From the NCBI RefSeq assembly GCF_028713855.1, contig NZ_JAQTNN010000003.1, positions 186,001 to 250,000 of the forward strand: DNA of 64,000 nt, in the 5' to 3' direction. The DNA comes from Sulfuricurvum sp. (lineage in GTDB: Bacteria; Campylobacterota; Campylobacteria; Campylobacterales; Sulfurimonadaceae). Of the stretch, positions 38,413-47,370 are shown one piece after another. Numbering within the stretch: position 1 is the stretch's first letter; every line of letters starts with the position of its first letter. The position numbers and the translations under genes are program-made. A model generated the notes under the pieces. That model saw nothing but the letters and a program-made list of their open reading frames with translations. It did no database searches and had not been told where the DNA came from.

Positions 38413-39251
38413 TGATGCGCCGCGCCTTTACCCTCATCGAGATCATCATTACCGTTGCCATTACGGGAATTCTCTCCGTCGGTATGTTCAAAGCATTCGA
38501 AGCGATTACCCTGCGCTCTGAGAAAGCCAAAATCCTCAGCGTCCTCTCCATTGATTCCCAAACGGCACTCGATCAAATCAGTATCCTTCTGTACAACCGC
38601 GCCCCGATATCGGTTGTCGGCTTTAATGAAACAGATTTACGTCCTTATTCACCCCTCAGTGAAACGGTTGATAAAAAAATTATCGAATGGTATGGATTGG
38701 CGTCTGAAAGCTATCTGGCAAATAATTACAGCGGTTTTGTAGATATGAATGCCTCCTCAAAACCGACTCTCTCATCTCCCAATACCGATTTAGCGGCTGT
38801 CCTTGCAACCGAACAAGATAAATGGGGAGGCTCATTTGCCTTGTCGGATATGGTTCTGATTTTTTCAGGCTCTTTTGATGAGGGTATCCGAAATGACTAT
38901 AATATTACTGCCAGTGCAGTCAACACCATCACCTTAAGCGGAACCCTTCCGGATGTCATTTATGAAAAATACAACCTTGTTGATTCTGCCTATGCCGTAA
39001 CCCGTAAAGAGGATGTATCTTCCTGCGCCAAAACATCCGCATACAATAACGATACGCTCTTGCTCTTTTATAATTATCGTCCATGGAAAAATCAAAGCTT
39101 TTGTGATGGAAACGTCAGTGTTCTTGCTACCAATGTCAACGCATTCCGCGCCCAAACGATCAACGGGACGATCCGTCTCGCCATCGATACCAACCGTACG
39201 GTGCGCGGCGGTAATCCCGTGAGACTATCCAAACAAAAGGTGGTGTTCTGA
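38412..39251 (+). CDS. Type IV prepilin-like protein 2 (MshO-like)
   Basis: The roughly 279-residue protein starts MMRRA-FTLIEIIITVAITGILSVGMF. Glu is at +5, but the residue before the cleavage point is Ala rather than Gly, which some prepilin peptidases accept. Its length fits the larger minor pilins (MshO/PilW/GspJ class). Two adjacent ATG codons exist; the first (38412) overlaps the previous stop as TGATG, and a TTG at 38403 is also in frame but less likely. Confidence 0.8.
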   Translation: MMRRAFTLIEIIITVAITGILSVGMFKAFEAITLRSEKAKILSVLSIDSQTALDQISILLYNRAPISVVGFNETDLRPYSPLSETVDKKIIEWYGLASESYLANNYSGFVDMNASSKPTLSSPNTDLAAVLATEQDKWGGSFALSDMVLIFSGSFDEGIRNDYNITASAVNTITLSGTLPDVIYEKYNLVDSAYAVTRKEDVSSCAKTSAYNNDTLLLFYNYRPWKNQSFCDGNVSVLATNVNAFRAQTINGTIRLAIDTNRTVRGGNPVRLSKQKVVF

Positions 39252-39697
39252 TGCGTCACGCGTTTGGTCTGCCTCAAGTGCTTCTCATCATCCTCTTTAT
39301 TGGAGGGATTGTTACCGTCACGATGCGCTACGCGTCACTGGGAGCCAAACATTACGCCGACAGCTATACCCGCGAGCAAGCCGAACTCTTTTTACAAAGC
39401 GCTACTGAAGCAGCACTGTTAAAGATCAGCGGACACTCTCGAGGTGTGGGAGGTACTGATTGCCTTTCTGCAGTCAATATCACCTCTCCTGACTCAAAAT
39501 TTCAAGCAAATATTACCATCAACAAATACTATCTTTCTGATGGCACGTCATGCGCTACGGCAGGATTAAGTGAAACCATCCAAACAGAAGAGTCCAACGG
39601 TATGATTGATATGACTGTCATCGTCACCTCCAATAGTACCAACACCAAAATCCTCCATCCGATCCGACTGGAACGAAGGAGCCTGCAACGCCCATGA
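39251..39697 (+). CDS. Atypical pilin-like protein (MshP/PilX position)
   Basis: The 148-residue protein has a very short basic N-terminus (MRHA) and then a membrane helix, FGLPQVLLIILFIGGIVTVTM. Position +5 is Gln and +4 is Pro, where a prepilin has Glu after Leu-Ile. A small globular domain with two Cys follows. MshP/PilX/GspK-type proteins also lack Glu5, so this may sit at the pilus tip. It is coupled to both neighbours (TGATG and ATGA). Confidence 0.65.
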   Translation: MRHAFGLPQVLLIILFIGGIVTVTMRYASLGAKHYADSYTREQAELFLQSATEAALLKISGHSRGVGGTDCLSAVNITSPDSKFQANITINKYYLSDGTSCATAGLSETIQTEESNGMIDMTVIVTSNSTNTKILHPIRLERRSLQRP

Positions 39698-40131
39698 GAA
39701 ACGGTTTCACACTCATCGAACTGATCTTTGTCATTGTCCTTATCGGTGTCCTCAGCGGCATCGGATTTTACATGAGCCGTCCCGATTACACCCGTCAGGA
39801 TGCCCAATACACCTTACTAAAACTAAAAGAGGCACGCTACCGTGCATTGGGATACGATGCACTCGATCCATCAGGATGCGTCACCCTCACCCAAGCCGCA
39901 CTCTCTGATAACGAAGCTCCGAAACATGAGATTAAATCGACTATTACCCTGACCCCGAATGTAACCACCGTCTGTTTTGACGGAACAGGTCGACCACACA
40001 CGGGTAATTCGGTAACATTAAACACACTCATGCAATCTGAACTAAACATATTATTTAAAAATGGTGATAAAAATAGCACTATTCGCCTTTTTAGTGGAAC
40101 GGGATATGCTATAATCCCCTGCAGTAACTAA
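39694..40131 (+). CDS. Type IV prepilin-like protein 3 (MshC/GspH-like)
   Basis: The 145-residue protein has the classic leader MRNG-FTLIELIFVIVLIGVLSGIGF with Gly -1, Phe +1 and Glu +5. A small C-terminal domain of GspH-like look follows (ATGATRCHT-like TVCFDGTGRPHTG) with two Cys near the end. It could be a minor pilin or the best local candidate for a structural pilin. The ATG overlaps the previous stop by four bases; a 56-base gap follows before the assembly genes. Confidence 0.82.
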   Translation: MRNGFTLIELIFVIVLIGVLSGIGFYMSRPDYTRQDAQYTLLKLKEARYRALGYDALDPSGCVTLTQAALSDNEAPKHEIKSTITLTPNVTTVCFDGTGRPHTGNSVTLNTLMQSELNILFKNGDKNSTIRLFSGTGYAIIPCSN

Positions 40132-40187
40132 TTTGATTTTTTAATTTTACCGATATAGAGTATCAATAAATCGCGGCAAGCAGGGCA

Positions 40188-41651
40188 ATGGAAAACCAAA
40201 AAATACTTTTCATCGAACACGACCGTATCCGTACGTACCAAGCAGGCGTACTGAGTGAAGGCTCTTCACGCGAATTCAAAGAGCTGCCATCGGGTGCGAT
40301 CGTCCCTCTCTCACTTCTCAATACCCACACCATTAAACTTTCCGATCGTCTAAGCGATGATGAACTTCGTATCCAAGTTGAAATTCGGATGTTCGAAGAG
40401 GGGAACCTAAACAGCGACGAAGAGTACACGATCGATTTTATACGCCATCGGATTGCAGCCGATGAAAGCATCTTGGTCGAAGTGTTTGCCCTCTCCCATA
40501 CCAAAGCAAACGAGTATTTCGCAGATTCCCTCTCCAAATGCGGCGCCATTGATCAAATCACACCGGGGTTTATGATTTATCACTCCCTCTACCCTGTTCT
40601 CAGTGCCAAAAACGATCTCTTTATCTATTGGGGAGATGAAGAAGCGTATGCCGCGATTTACCAAGAGGGGCGTTATATTGCCCATCGCAGTATCGAAACA
40701 CTTGCCTCGATTGCAGTTGAAACAGGGCTGGATTTACCGAAACTTAAAAGTTTCCTCCATTCCAAAGGGCTCATCGAAGAAAACTACTCTCCCGAAGAAC
40801 TCAACAAATACATCCTGCTTCAAGAGCGTATTGCCAAAAATATCGAGCGAATCGTCCACACCATCAATCATAAACGGGGATTATTCGGTCTCAGCGGCGT
40901 CGATAACTGTTATCTCGATTTCGAAGGGGAAAGCATTCCGGGATTGGAGAGTATTTTTAATGCCTACGGTGTTAATGATATTCAGGTTTCCGCTCTCAAA
41001 CGTGAAGAATGTTCTCCCGCAGATCTGCATGACGTTTTATGCAGCGACTATTTTCTCACTCCCAAGGAAAAAACGCTCAATCTTTCCCCCTATCCGCGCA
41101 AAGCTCCATGGTATAACAGAGAAAGCGGCAAGTTTTTAGGGCTTATCGGTGGGGCACTGCTTATCGTCTTACTTTCATCACTGTATATCGGATGGATGAT
41201 TAGCTCTGAAGAGACCCGTCAAAATGAGCTCACGGCTCGCCTCGAAACCCTTAAAAAAGAGACCTCCCAACTCTCCGCGACGCTCAAACAAAACAATGCC
41301 CGACTTCATGAACAGCAGACTAAAAGCAAAGCAATCCAAGAAGAGATCGCTCTCTATCACACAGCTGAAGAGACAGCCGCTTTAATCCATGATATGCATG
41401 CCGCACGCCAACAGTTTCTCCTCGACACCACCTCTGAGCTGGGACACTACCGATTGGGCGCAATGCTGATGGAGCAAAACGGATCCAAAGAGATGAGCCT
41501 TCTCGTTGTTTCCGACTACCGTAAGCGTGACGATATCGCCAAACTTATGAGTGGCCTCTATGCACGCGGGTATCAAAACGTTGAGACCCATGAGATTAGA
41601 CTCGATAATAACAATACCACGTACAACAGCCTCGTAAAGGTGACGCGATGA
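40188..41651 (+). CDS. MshI-like pilus assembly protein (PilM/PilN-type)
   Basis: The 487-residue protein has a cytoplasmic N-terminal part of about 310 residues with an actin-like flavour. A single membrane helix (FLGLIGGALLIVLLSSLYIGWMI, about 317-340) follows, then a coiled coil (TARLETLKKETSQLSATLKQ) and a C-terminal PilN-like ferredoxin-fold domain. This is the MshI position and shape: inner-membrane platform linking ATPase and periplasmic partners. The family call is from architecture and synteny. It overlaps the next gene by four bases. Confidence 0.72.
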   Translation: MENQKILFIEHDRIRTYQAGVLSEGSSREFKELPSGAIVPLSLLNTHTIKLSDRLSDDELRIQVEIRMFEEGNLNSDEEYTIDFIRHRIAADESILVEVFALSHTKANEYFADSLSKCGAIDQITPGFMIYHSLYPVLSAKNDLFIYWGDEEAYAAIYQEGRYIAHRSIETLASIAVETGLDLPKLKSFLHSKGLIEENYSPEELNKYILLQERIAKNIERIVHTINHKRGLFGLSGVDNCYLDFEGESIPGLESIFNAYGVNDIQVSALKREECSPADLHDVLCSDYFLTPKEKTLNLSPYPRKAPWYNRESGKFLGLIGGALLIVLLSSLYIGWMISSEETRQNELTARLETLKKETSQLSATLKQNNARLHEQQTKSKAIQEEIALYHTAEETAALIHDMHAARQQFLLDTTSELGHYRLGAMLMEQNGSKEMSLLVVSDYRKRDDIAKLMSGLYARGYQNVETHEIRLDNNNTTYNSLVKVTR

Positions 41652-42277
41652 ACGATTTAGACGTACAGCTCGACAACCTCGACGAACAGCTTTTAGCGTA
41701 TCAGCCCAAACAGCGTTGGCTTATTTATATCGGGAGCGCTGTCGGGATTTTAGTAATGGGATGGATGTTTTATCTTTCGGATGCACTGGATGAGCTTAAT
41801 AGCTTAGAAGAACAAAACAGCGCCCTTGTAACACAAATTTCCGACAATTCGCCTGACGCATATCGAGCAAAAATAAATCAAAGTGCGAATGCTCTGATCA
41901 AAGAAGAAGTACACACCGCATCGCTCGAAAATGAGAAACAAGTTCTTTTAGTCCAAATGGCTGCATCGTCAGGGCTTATTTTTGATAATCGCCATTATGC
42001 CGCAATGCTTGACCTGCTCTTAGAGCGTTCCGTCAGACTTGGGCTTAAAATAGAACTCATGCAATCGGAAGATACCGATAAAATCTTCTTTGGCAAAGTC
42101 AAACAATTTAAACAATTAACGATTACCGGAACAGGAAGTTTCCCTGCTATCGCCGATTTCTTAGCGTTTATCGAAGGGCAAAACACGTTAGTGGAAGTCA
42201 AAAGCGTCCAAATTCGCTCTGATGAAGAAAAACCCCGTTTTGAAGCTATTATCCTCTATATGGGGGTCGGTCTATGA
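41648..42277 (+). CDS. MshJ/PilO-like inner-membrane protein
   Basis: The 209-residue protein has an N-terminal cytoplasmic stub and one membrane helix (WLIYIGSAVGILVMGWMFYL). A coiled coil and a C-terminal alpha/beta domain resembling PilO follow (FKQLTITGTGSFPAIADFLAFIEGQNTLVEVKSVQI in blocks). PilO-type proteins pair with PilN to align the secretion platform. It is coupled at both ends by ATGA overlaps. Confidence 0.75.
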   Translation: MNDLDVQLDNLDEQLLAYQPKQRWLIYIGSAVGILVMGWMFYLSDALDELNSLEEQNSALVTQISDNSPDAYRAKINQSANALIKEEVHTASLENEKQVLLVQMAASSGLIFDNRHYAAMLDLLLERSVRLGLKIELMQSEDTDKIFFGKVKQFKQLTITGTGSFPAIADFLAFIEGQNTLVEVKSVQIRSDEEKPRFEAIILYMGVGL

Positions 42278-42630
42278 AAAAACTCCCCGTATGGATTCTA
42301 TTATGTTTAACGCTATCGCATCTGTTGCACGCCCAAATGTACGATCCGTTTCGAAAAACCTCTAAACCAAAATCCGCAGTGCTCAACGGACTCCTTCCCC
42401 CGCCGCCGATGATGGCGGCTGTACCGACTTTTGTCCCTACGACCGTAACTGCTGTTATGAATAACAAAGCATTCATTAACGGCGCATGGTATCGTGTCGG
42501 CGATCGGGTTAATAATCAAGAAGTTGCTTATATTCAAAATAATTTCGTCGGTCTCAAAGAAGGCAATCGCCTAAGCATGATCAGTGTCGGTTCCAACCGC
42601 CATGTACTCGGTATAAAGGATACTCCATGA
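42274..42630 (+). CDS. MshK/PilP-like periplasmic protein
   Basis: The 118-residue protein has a signal peptide (about 1-20), a Pro-rich linker (LLPPPPMMAAVPTFVPTTV), and a small beta domain with INGAWYRVGDRVNNQEVAYI and LKEGNRLSMI. This is the look of the MshK/PilP/GspC homology-region domain that docks to the secretin N-domain. It is coupled to MshJ and the secretin by four-base overlaps. Confidence 0.75.
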   Translation: MKKLPVWILLCLTLSHLLHAQMYDPFRKTSKPKSAVLNGLLPPPPMMAAVPTFVPTTVTAVMNNKAFINGAWYRVGDRVNNQEVAYIQNNFVGLKEGNRLSMISVGSNRHVLGIKDTP

Positions 42631-44168
42631 AAACAATAATTTTGTCGCTCTTACTTCTTTTTTCTCTCCTCCAAGCGAAAGAGTGTGAAAACAAACGCTT
42701 CAGCCTAAGCGCTTATCAGAATCGCGGTTCGGCACTAACCCTGATGGATCTTGTCCGTGATGTCGCTCAAACGTGCCATATCAGTGTTGTTTTCGAAGAT
42801 CAGAAGGCCAAAGAACGTCTTTCACAGCCTCTTGATATGGTAAACATCCAAGACTATACCGTTGCGGAACTTTTTACTTTTATATTTGATGATCATAACC
42901 TTTTTTATGACTACGATGAAGCTAAAGGCATTGTTCGCGTCTCTTACAATAAAACTGTCAATCTGAATATCGATTACATCAATATGTCTCAACTCATCAC
43001 CGAATCGAGTAAATCAATCACCGTCGGTCCGGGAGCCAATACTGGGGTAGCTTCAAACAGTGGTTCAAACGGTAGCAGTTCAAGTGGTAGTAGTTCATCT
43101 TATGGCAATAGCTCTTCCGGAGGCTCAAGCGGTTCAAGCAGCGGTTCAAGCAGTGGTTCAAATACCGACTACACCAATGTCCATGCTGTCTCCACATTTA
43201 CTTTCTGGGATCAAATGCGTGAGCACATCCAACAAATCCTGCAAGTCGATGAAGAGTACAACGATACGATCAACAAAACGCTGGTCAACCGTGATGCCGC
43301 CGTCGTCACCATCACCGGAAACAAACGTCAAATCGATGCTGTCCAACAGTATCTGACGAAACTCGAATCTCGCATGCATGCACAGGTGATGATTGAAGCG
43401 CACCTCATCGAACTCACCTACAACGATTACAATACCACCGGTATCAACTGGAGTGATTTCAGTCTATCCCTCAAAGGCAATTACGCCAACAGTTATAACA
43501 ATATGGGTATTGCCCATCCGGTTTACTCTTTCGGGGTCAATTTTGACCCGCTGGGGCTAATCGATTTTCTCAGCCGATACGGGGATGTTGAAATCCTTTC
43601 CAACCCAAAAATCCTGACACTGAGCAATCAGCCCGCAGTTATCAATGTCGGGAAACAACTCAGTTATCTCTACCAAAACGGCTCTATCGCTTCCTCCAAT
43701 ACCCAAACGGCAGCCACTACAACCAATACCCTAGGATCGGTCTTTGTCGGGCTCACCCTGAACATCATTCCGGAAGTGACCGAAGATGGTTATATCGTCA
43801 TGCGGATCAACCCGGTCACCAGTGAATTACTCGGTGAAGATCTCAATGCATCAACCGTTGTGGGCTCAAGCGAAGTCAGCAGCGCTAACCGTACGATGCC
43901 CCCTGATACTCGCGTTAAACAGATGACCTCCATTGTCAAAGTAAAAGATGCTCAAAAAGTCCTTATCGGCGGTTTGATTGAGAAAAAAACCTACAACTAT
44001 GATAACAAAGTCCCGGTGCTTGGGGACATTCCTTTACTTGGGCGATTATTCCACGGATCACGGGCGTCAACACGTAAAAGTGAGCTCTTTATCCTGATTA
44101 CCCCAACCCTTATTAAACAAGACGTCTTCCCCTCTATCGATGACGCCATTTTAAAACGGTTTAACTGA
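42627..44168 (+). CDS. Secretin, MshL/PilQ-like outer-membrane channel
   Basis: The 513-residue protein has a signal peptide, then an STN-like N-domain (MDLVRDVAQTCHISVVFEDQKAKERLSQ, about 40-100). A Ser/Gly-rich linker (about 142-178) precedes a further N-domain and the secretin core: VEILSNPKILTLSNQPAVINVGKQ, VFVGLTLNIIPEV and the C-terminal VPVLGDIPLLGRLFHGSRASTRKSELFILITPTLI. It should form the multimeric outer-membrane gate for the pilus. The Ser/Gly linker is encoded by imperfect repeats. Confidence 0.92.
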   Translation: MKTIILSLLLLFSLLQAKECENKRFSLSAYQNRGSALTLMDLVRDVAQTCHISVVFEDQKAKERLSQPLDMVNIQDYTVAELFTFIFDDHNLFYDYDEAKGIVRVSYNKTVNLNIDYINMSQLITESSKSITVGPGANTGVASNSGSNGSSSSGSSSSYGNSSSGGSSGSSSGSSSGSNTDYTNVHAVSTFTFWDQMREHIQQILQVDEEYNDTINKTLVNRDAAVVTITGNKRQIDAVQQYLTKLESRMHAQVMIEAHLIELTYNDYNTTGINWSDFSLSLKGNYANSYNNMGIAHPVYSFGVNFDPLGLIDFLSRYGDVEILSNPKILTLSNQPAVINVGKQLSYLYQNGSIASSNTQTAATTTNTLGSVFVGLTLNIIPEVTEDGYIVMRINPVTSELLGEDLNASTVVGSSEVSSANRTMPPDTRVKQMTSIVKVKDAQKVLIGGLIEKKTYNYDNKVPVLGDIPLLGRLFHGSRASTRKSELFILITPTLIKQDVFPSIDDAILKRFN

Positions 44169-44170
44169 TT

Positions 44171-44965
44171 ATGTCCAAATGGCTTGAAGCGGCAGACAGA
44201 TTTGAAGAACGGCGCAACAGCGACGAGTATTTTGAAGTTCAAAGTGCTCTCGGAGCAATCGAAAAAATCCAGACTCTTTTGAATGGTGCCTTTCGACAGC
44301 TTATTTTTCTTATCGGCGAACCTGGAAGCGGAAAAAGCTTTTTACTCAATCATCTCCATACCATTTGGAGAGAAAAACGCGATATCATCCTCATCGAAAC
44401 CCCGTTTCTCACCCCGATTGATCTGCTTAAAAAACTTCTGACCCATAAAGGGGTCAATGTCAACGGAAGTGACATGGAACAGCTTCGAATGGAAGCTACG
44501 CAGCTTTATGGTGCCACTGATCATCTCATTATGATCGACGAAGCACAGCTACTTAGTACCGAGATGCGCGAGTTCATCCGTATTTTGAGCGATTCCAAAG
44601 CATTTTGGTTTATTATCGCCATGCACCGAAGCGAGGGGGAAGCAATTTTGCGCGCACCTCATTTTAAAAGTCGACCTCATCGCGTTATCGAGCTTTTTCC
44701 CCTTACTACAATTGAAGCCAAAAACTACATCCATTCTGAACTTATTCGAATGGGATTCTCTGAAATTATTGATGAGATAACCCCGAAACTCATTGCCAAA
44801 GCCCACCGATTAAGTGAAGGAAATTTTCGTAATTTCAAAAAGATCTTTTACCATCTTTTCCACCTCCTTCACTATACTAATGCCCATAATAAAGCCAAAT
44901 ACCTTCGTCCCTCTTCGTGTACTATCACAATGGCGGCTATGAATGCGGAGCTACTCCATGATTGA
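44171..44965 (+). CDS. MshM/ExeA-like AAA ATPase
   Basis: The 264-residue ATPase has Walker A GEPGSGKSF (about residues 46-54) and Walker B HLIMIDEAQLL, a layout shared by MshM, ExeA/GspA and TniB-like proteins. It has no peptidoglycan-binding C-terminus, so it resembles MshM rather than ExeA. In Msh and GspAB systems this class helps place or assemble the secretin. It starts two bases after the secretin stop and overlaps the TPR gene by eight bases. Confidence 0.82.
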   Translation: MSKWLEAADRFEERRNSDEYFEVQSALGAIEKIQTLLNGAFRQLIFLIGEPGSGKSFLLNHLHTIWREKRDIILIETPFLTPIDLLKKLLTHKGVNVNGSDMEQLRMEATQLYGATDHLIMIDEAQLLSTEMREFIRILSDSKAFWFIIAMHRSEGEAILRAPHFKSRPHRVIELFPLTTIEAKNYIHSELIRMGFSEIIDEITPKLIAKAHRLSEGNFRNFKKIFYHLFHLLHYTNAHNKAKYLRPSSCTITMAAMNAELLHD

Positions 44966-45683
44966 TAATTTTGATCAACTCGTAATGCGCTGTGAAAAGG
45001 CTCGCCAGCGCCGAATACTACGCCTTTCCTTTATGATCGTAGGGACTTTATTGTTTGTGATTGCAGGCATTGCCGGATTTCAAATGTGGATTAATTCCGC
45101 TTCAACCCCCGCAGTACTCGAAAAAATACCGGAAGTAGCAGCACAAGCTCCCGCACCGGCAGCATCGGAAATCAACCGGAAGATTACTCCCTCAGCCGCT
45201 ACCCCTGTTACAGCACCTAAAACAACACCGACTAAGGTTTCACCTGATCCCTCAGTAATCACACCGGGTGTAAAACCCTCGGTACTTGCCCCGGAAACTC
45301 CTCCATCAACCGTAGACAAAGTACCTACGATTACGACGGTTGCAGTACAGGCACCTAAGAGCAACCGTTTATTCGAAGTCAATACTCAAAATGCCTCCAC
45401 TCCCGTCGATGCGTACCAAAACAATCCGAAATACGAGACAGCTCTCGCCGCCGCCCGTGATTTTTATGCAAAAGAAAATTTTATAGAAGCCGCTATCTGG
45501 GCCAAAAAAGCCAATCAGCTAAACCGTGAAGCGGAAGAGGCGTGGCTTTTGTATGCCAAATCGTATTACGCACAAGGACGTAAAAGTGAAGCCATCGGCG
45601 TTTTAGAGCTTTACCTCAATTATAAAGATTCCAAAGCCGCTTCCGAACTGTTGCGAACGTGGAAATTAAACAGCACCAACTAA
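44958..45683 (+). CDS. MshN-like TPR protein
   Basis: The 241-residue protein has a short basic N-terminus, one membrane helix (LSFMIVGTLLFVIAGIAGFQMWI), and a long Pro/Thr/Ala/Val-rich linker (about 40-135). TPR-like helices end it (YETALAAARDFYAKENFIEAAIWAKKANQLNREAEEAWLLYAKSYYAQG in blocks). This is the MshN pattern. I start it at the ATG at 44958, which has GGAG seven bases upstream; an in-frame ATG at 44943 would add five residues. Confidence 0.78.
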   Translation: MIDNFDQLVMRCEKARQRRILRLSFMIVGTLLFVIAGIAGFQMWINSASTPAVLEKIPEVAAQAPAPAASEINRKITPSAATPVTAPKTTPTKVSPDPSVITPGVKPSVLAPETPPSTVDKVPTITTVAVQAPKSNRLFEVNTQNASTPVDAYQNNPKYETALAAARDFYAKENFIEAAIWAKKANQLNREAEEAWLLYAKSYYAQGRKSEAIGVLELYLNYKDSKAASELLRTWKLNSTN

Positions 45684-45693
45684 GGAGAAGAGG

Positions 45694-47370
45694 ATGATCC
45701 GACAACAAGTACGATTAGGAGATTTGCTCATTTCCGAGGGACTTATAACCTACGATCAACTTGAATATGCACTGGCTCAACAAAAAAATTCGGGATTTAC
45801 TAAAAAACTCGGAGAAGTACTTGTCGAAGAGGGGCTAATCTCCCATAAAGAGATGGCATTGCTCCTTTCCAAACAGCTGAAAATCGATTTTGTTGACCTC
45901 TTTGGTGAAAAGATTGATTTTCAATCTCTCTCCAAATTCTCCATTACTTTACTCACGGCTGCCAAAGCGATTCCGTTTAAAGAAGATGAAGATTACGTCT
46001 ATATCGCCACTTCTGACCCTCTCAACTTCGATGCATTAGAAGCGTTGGAACGTAATATCGCAACCAAACCGATCAAAGTCTACCTCTCGCTCAGTGAAGA
46101 TATTGCCCATATTTTTCAACGTCTTGAAATTATTAAAAAGACTCAAAGTATCGCTGCCGAGGTTAAAAAAGAGATTAATAACGAAGGTTCCAAAGGGGCT
46201 GATGGAGATGCCAGTTCCGTTATGCAACTCATCACCCTCATGATCAAAGACGCTGTTTTACGACGTGCAAGTGACATTCATATCGAACCTGAACTCCGCT
46301 CCATGTCCGTACGTGTACGGGTAGACGGCATTTTACAGGAGACCTTTGTCTTTGATCTGGATATCTACACTGCCCTCTCTTCCAGGATCAAATTGTTGGG
46401 AAATCTGGATATTTCTGAACGTCGTAAAGCCCAAGACGGTCGGTTTAGTCTCGATGTTGCAGGGGGGAAATACGATTTTCGTCTCTCAACGACACCGACC
46501 TTGTTCGGCGAATCCATTGTTATGCGTATCCTCGATCAGCAGAAGATCCTTCTCAAACTTCATGAACTCGGTTTTGACGGTAAAAATTTAGAAAAATTCA
46601 ATGAAATCATTCATGCGCCGTTTGGAATTGTCCTCATTACAGGACCTACCGGAAGTGGTAAAACAACAACCCTTTATGCTGCACTGAATGAAGTCAAAAG
46701 TATTGAAAACAAAGTGCTTACCATCGAAGACCCTATCGAGTATCAGCTTCCTCTGGTACAACAGGTACAAGTCAATGAGAGAGTAGGATTCAGCTTTCTC
46801 GAGGCCTTGAAATCCTTTTTACGCCAAGATCCAGATATTATCCTCGTAGGGGAGATTCGTGATTTTGAAACCCTTAATTCTGCGGCGCAAGCTTCACTGA
46901 CCGGTCACTTGGTGTTCTCGACGCTTCATACTAACGATGCCCCCAGTGCTATCGGACGGATGGTACAAATGGGGCTCCAACCCTATCTCATCGCCGATTC
47001 ATTGGTCGGTATCGTAGCACAGCGATTGGTGCGTAAAATTTGTTCCGAATGCAAAAGTGAAGTTAAACCTCACAAAAATCTGCTTCGCCGCATTGAGCGA
47101 TGGGTGAGTGAAGATTCCAAGTTTTATGCGGGGAAAGGGTGTTCCAAATGCAACAATACCGGCTATTCGGGACGAATTTTGATCTCTGAGATTCTTATGG
47201 TGAATGAAACCATCGCCAAAATGATTTCTGATGAGTCTTCTAAATACGAAATTGCACGATTTGCACAGGAAAATGAAGGGTTTGAACCGATGATTATCGA
47301 CGGACTCAGTAAAGTATTGGGGGGGATTACTACCCTTGATGAAGTTCTTCGTGTCACCAAGGAAATGTAA
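45694..47370 (+). CDS. MshE/PilB/GspE-type assembly ATPase
   Basis: The 558-residue ATPase carries Walker A GPTGSGKTTT, the Asp box VLTIEDPIEY, Walker B DPDIILVGEIRD, the His box LTGHLVFSTLHTND and a zinc-type CSEC...CSKC tetracysteine near residues 450-490. The N-terminus has two tandem MshEN-like motifs: RLGDLLISEGLITYDQL (from residue 7) and KLGEVLVEEGLISHKEM (from residue 38), each ending in a Gln. In MshE such motifs bind c-di-GMP. It should power pilus extension. AGGAGAAGAGG precedes the ATG. Confidence 0.93.
   Translation: MIRQQVRLGDLLISEGLITYDQLEYALAQQKNSGFTKKLGEVLVEEGLISHKEMALLLSKQLKIDFVDLFGEKIDFQSLSKFSITLLTAAKAIPFKEDEDYVYIATSDPLNFDALEALERNIATKPIKVYLSLSEDIAHIFQRLEIIKKTQSIAAEVKKEINNEGSKGADGDASSVMQLITLMIKDAVLRRASDIHIEPELRSMSVRVRVDGILQETFVFDLDIYTALSSRIKLLGNLDISERRKAQDGRFSLDVAGGKYDFRLSTTPTLFGESIVMRILDQQKILLKLHELGFDGKNLEKFNEIIHAPFGIVLITGPTGSGKTTTLYAALNEVKSIENKVLTIEDPIEYQLPLVQQVQVNERVGFSFLEALKSFLRQDPDIILVGEIRDFETLNSAAQASLTGHLVFSTLHTNDAPSAIGRMVQMGLQPYLIADSLVGIVAQRLVRKICSECKSEVKPHKNLLRRIERWVSEDSKFYAGKGCSKCNNTGYSGRILISEILMVNETIAKMISDESSKYEIARFAQENEGFEPMIIDGLSKVLGGITTLDEVLRVTKEM

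Noticed and set aside
43048-43170. Short repeats in the secretin gene as a CRISPR-like array
   Set aside because: Units are in-frame Ser/Gly codons without spacers.
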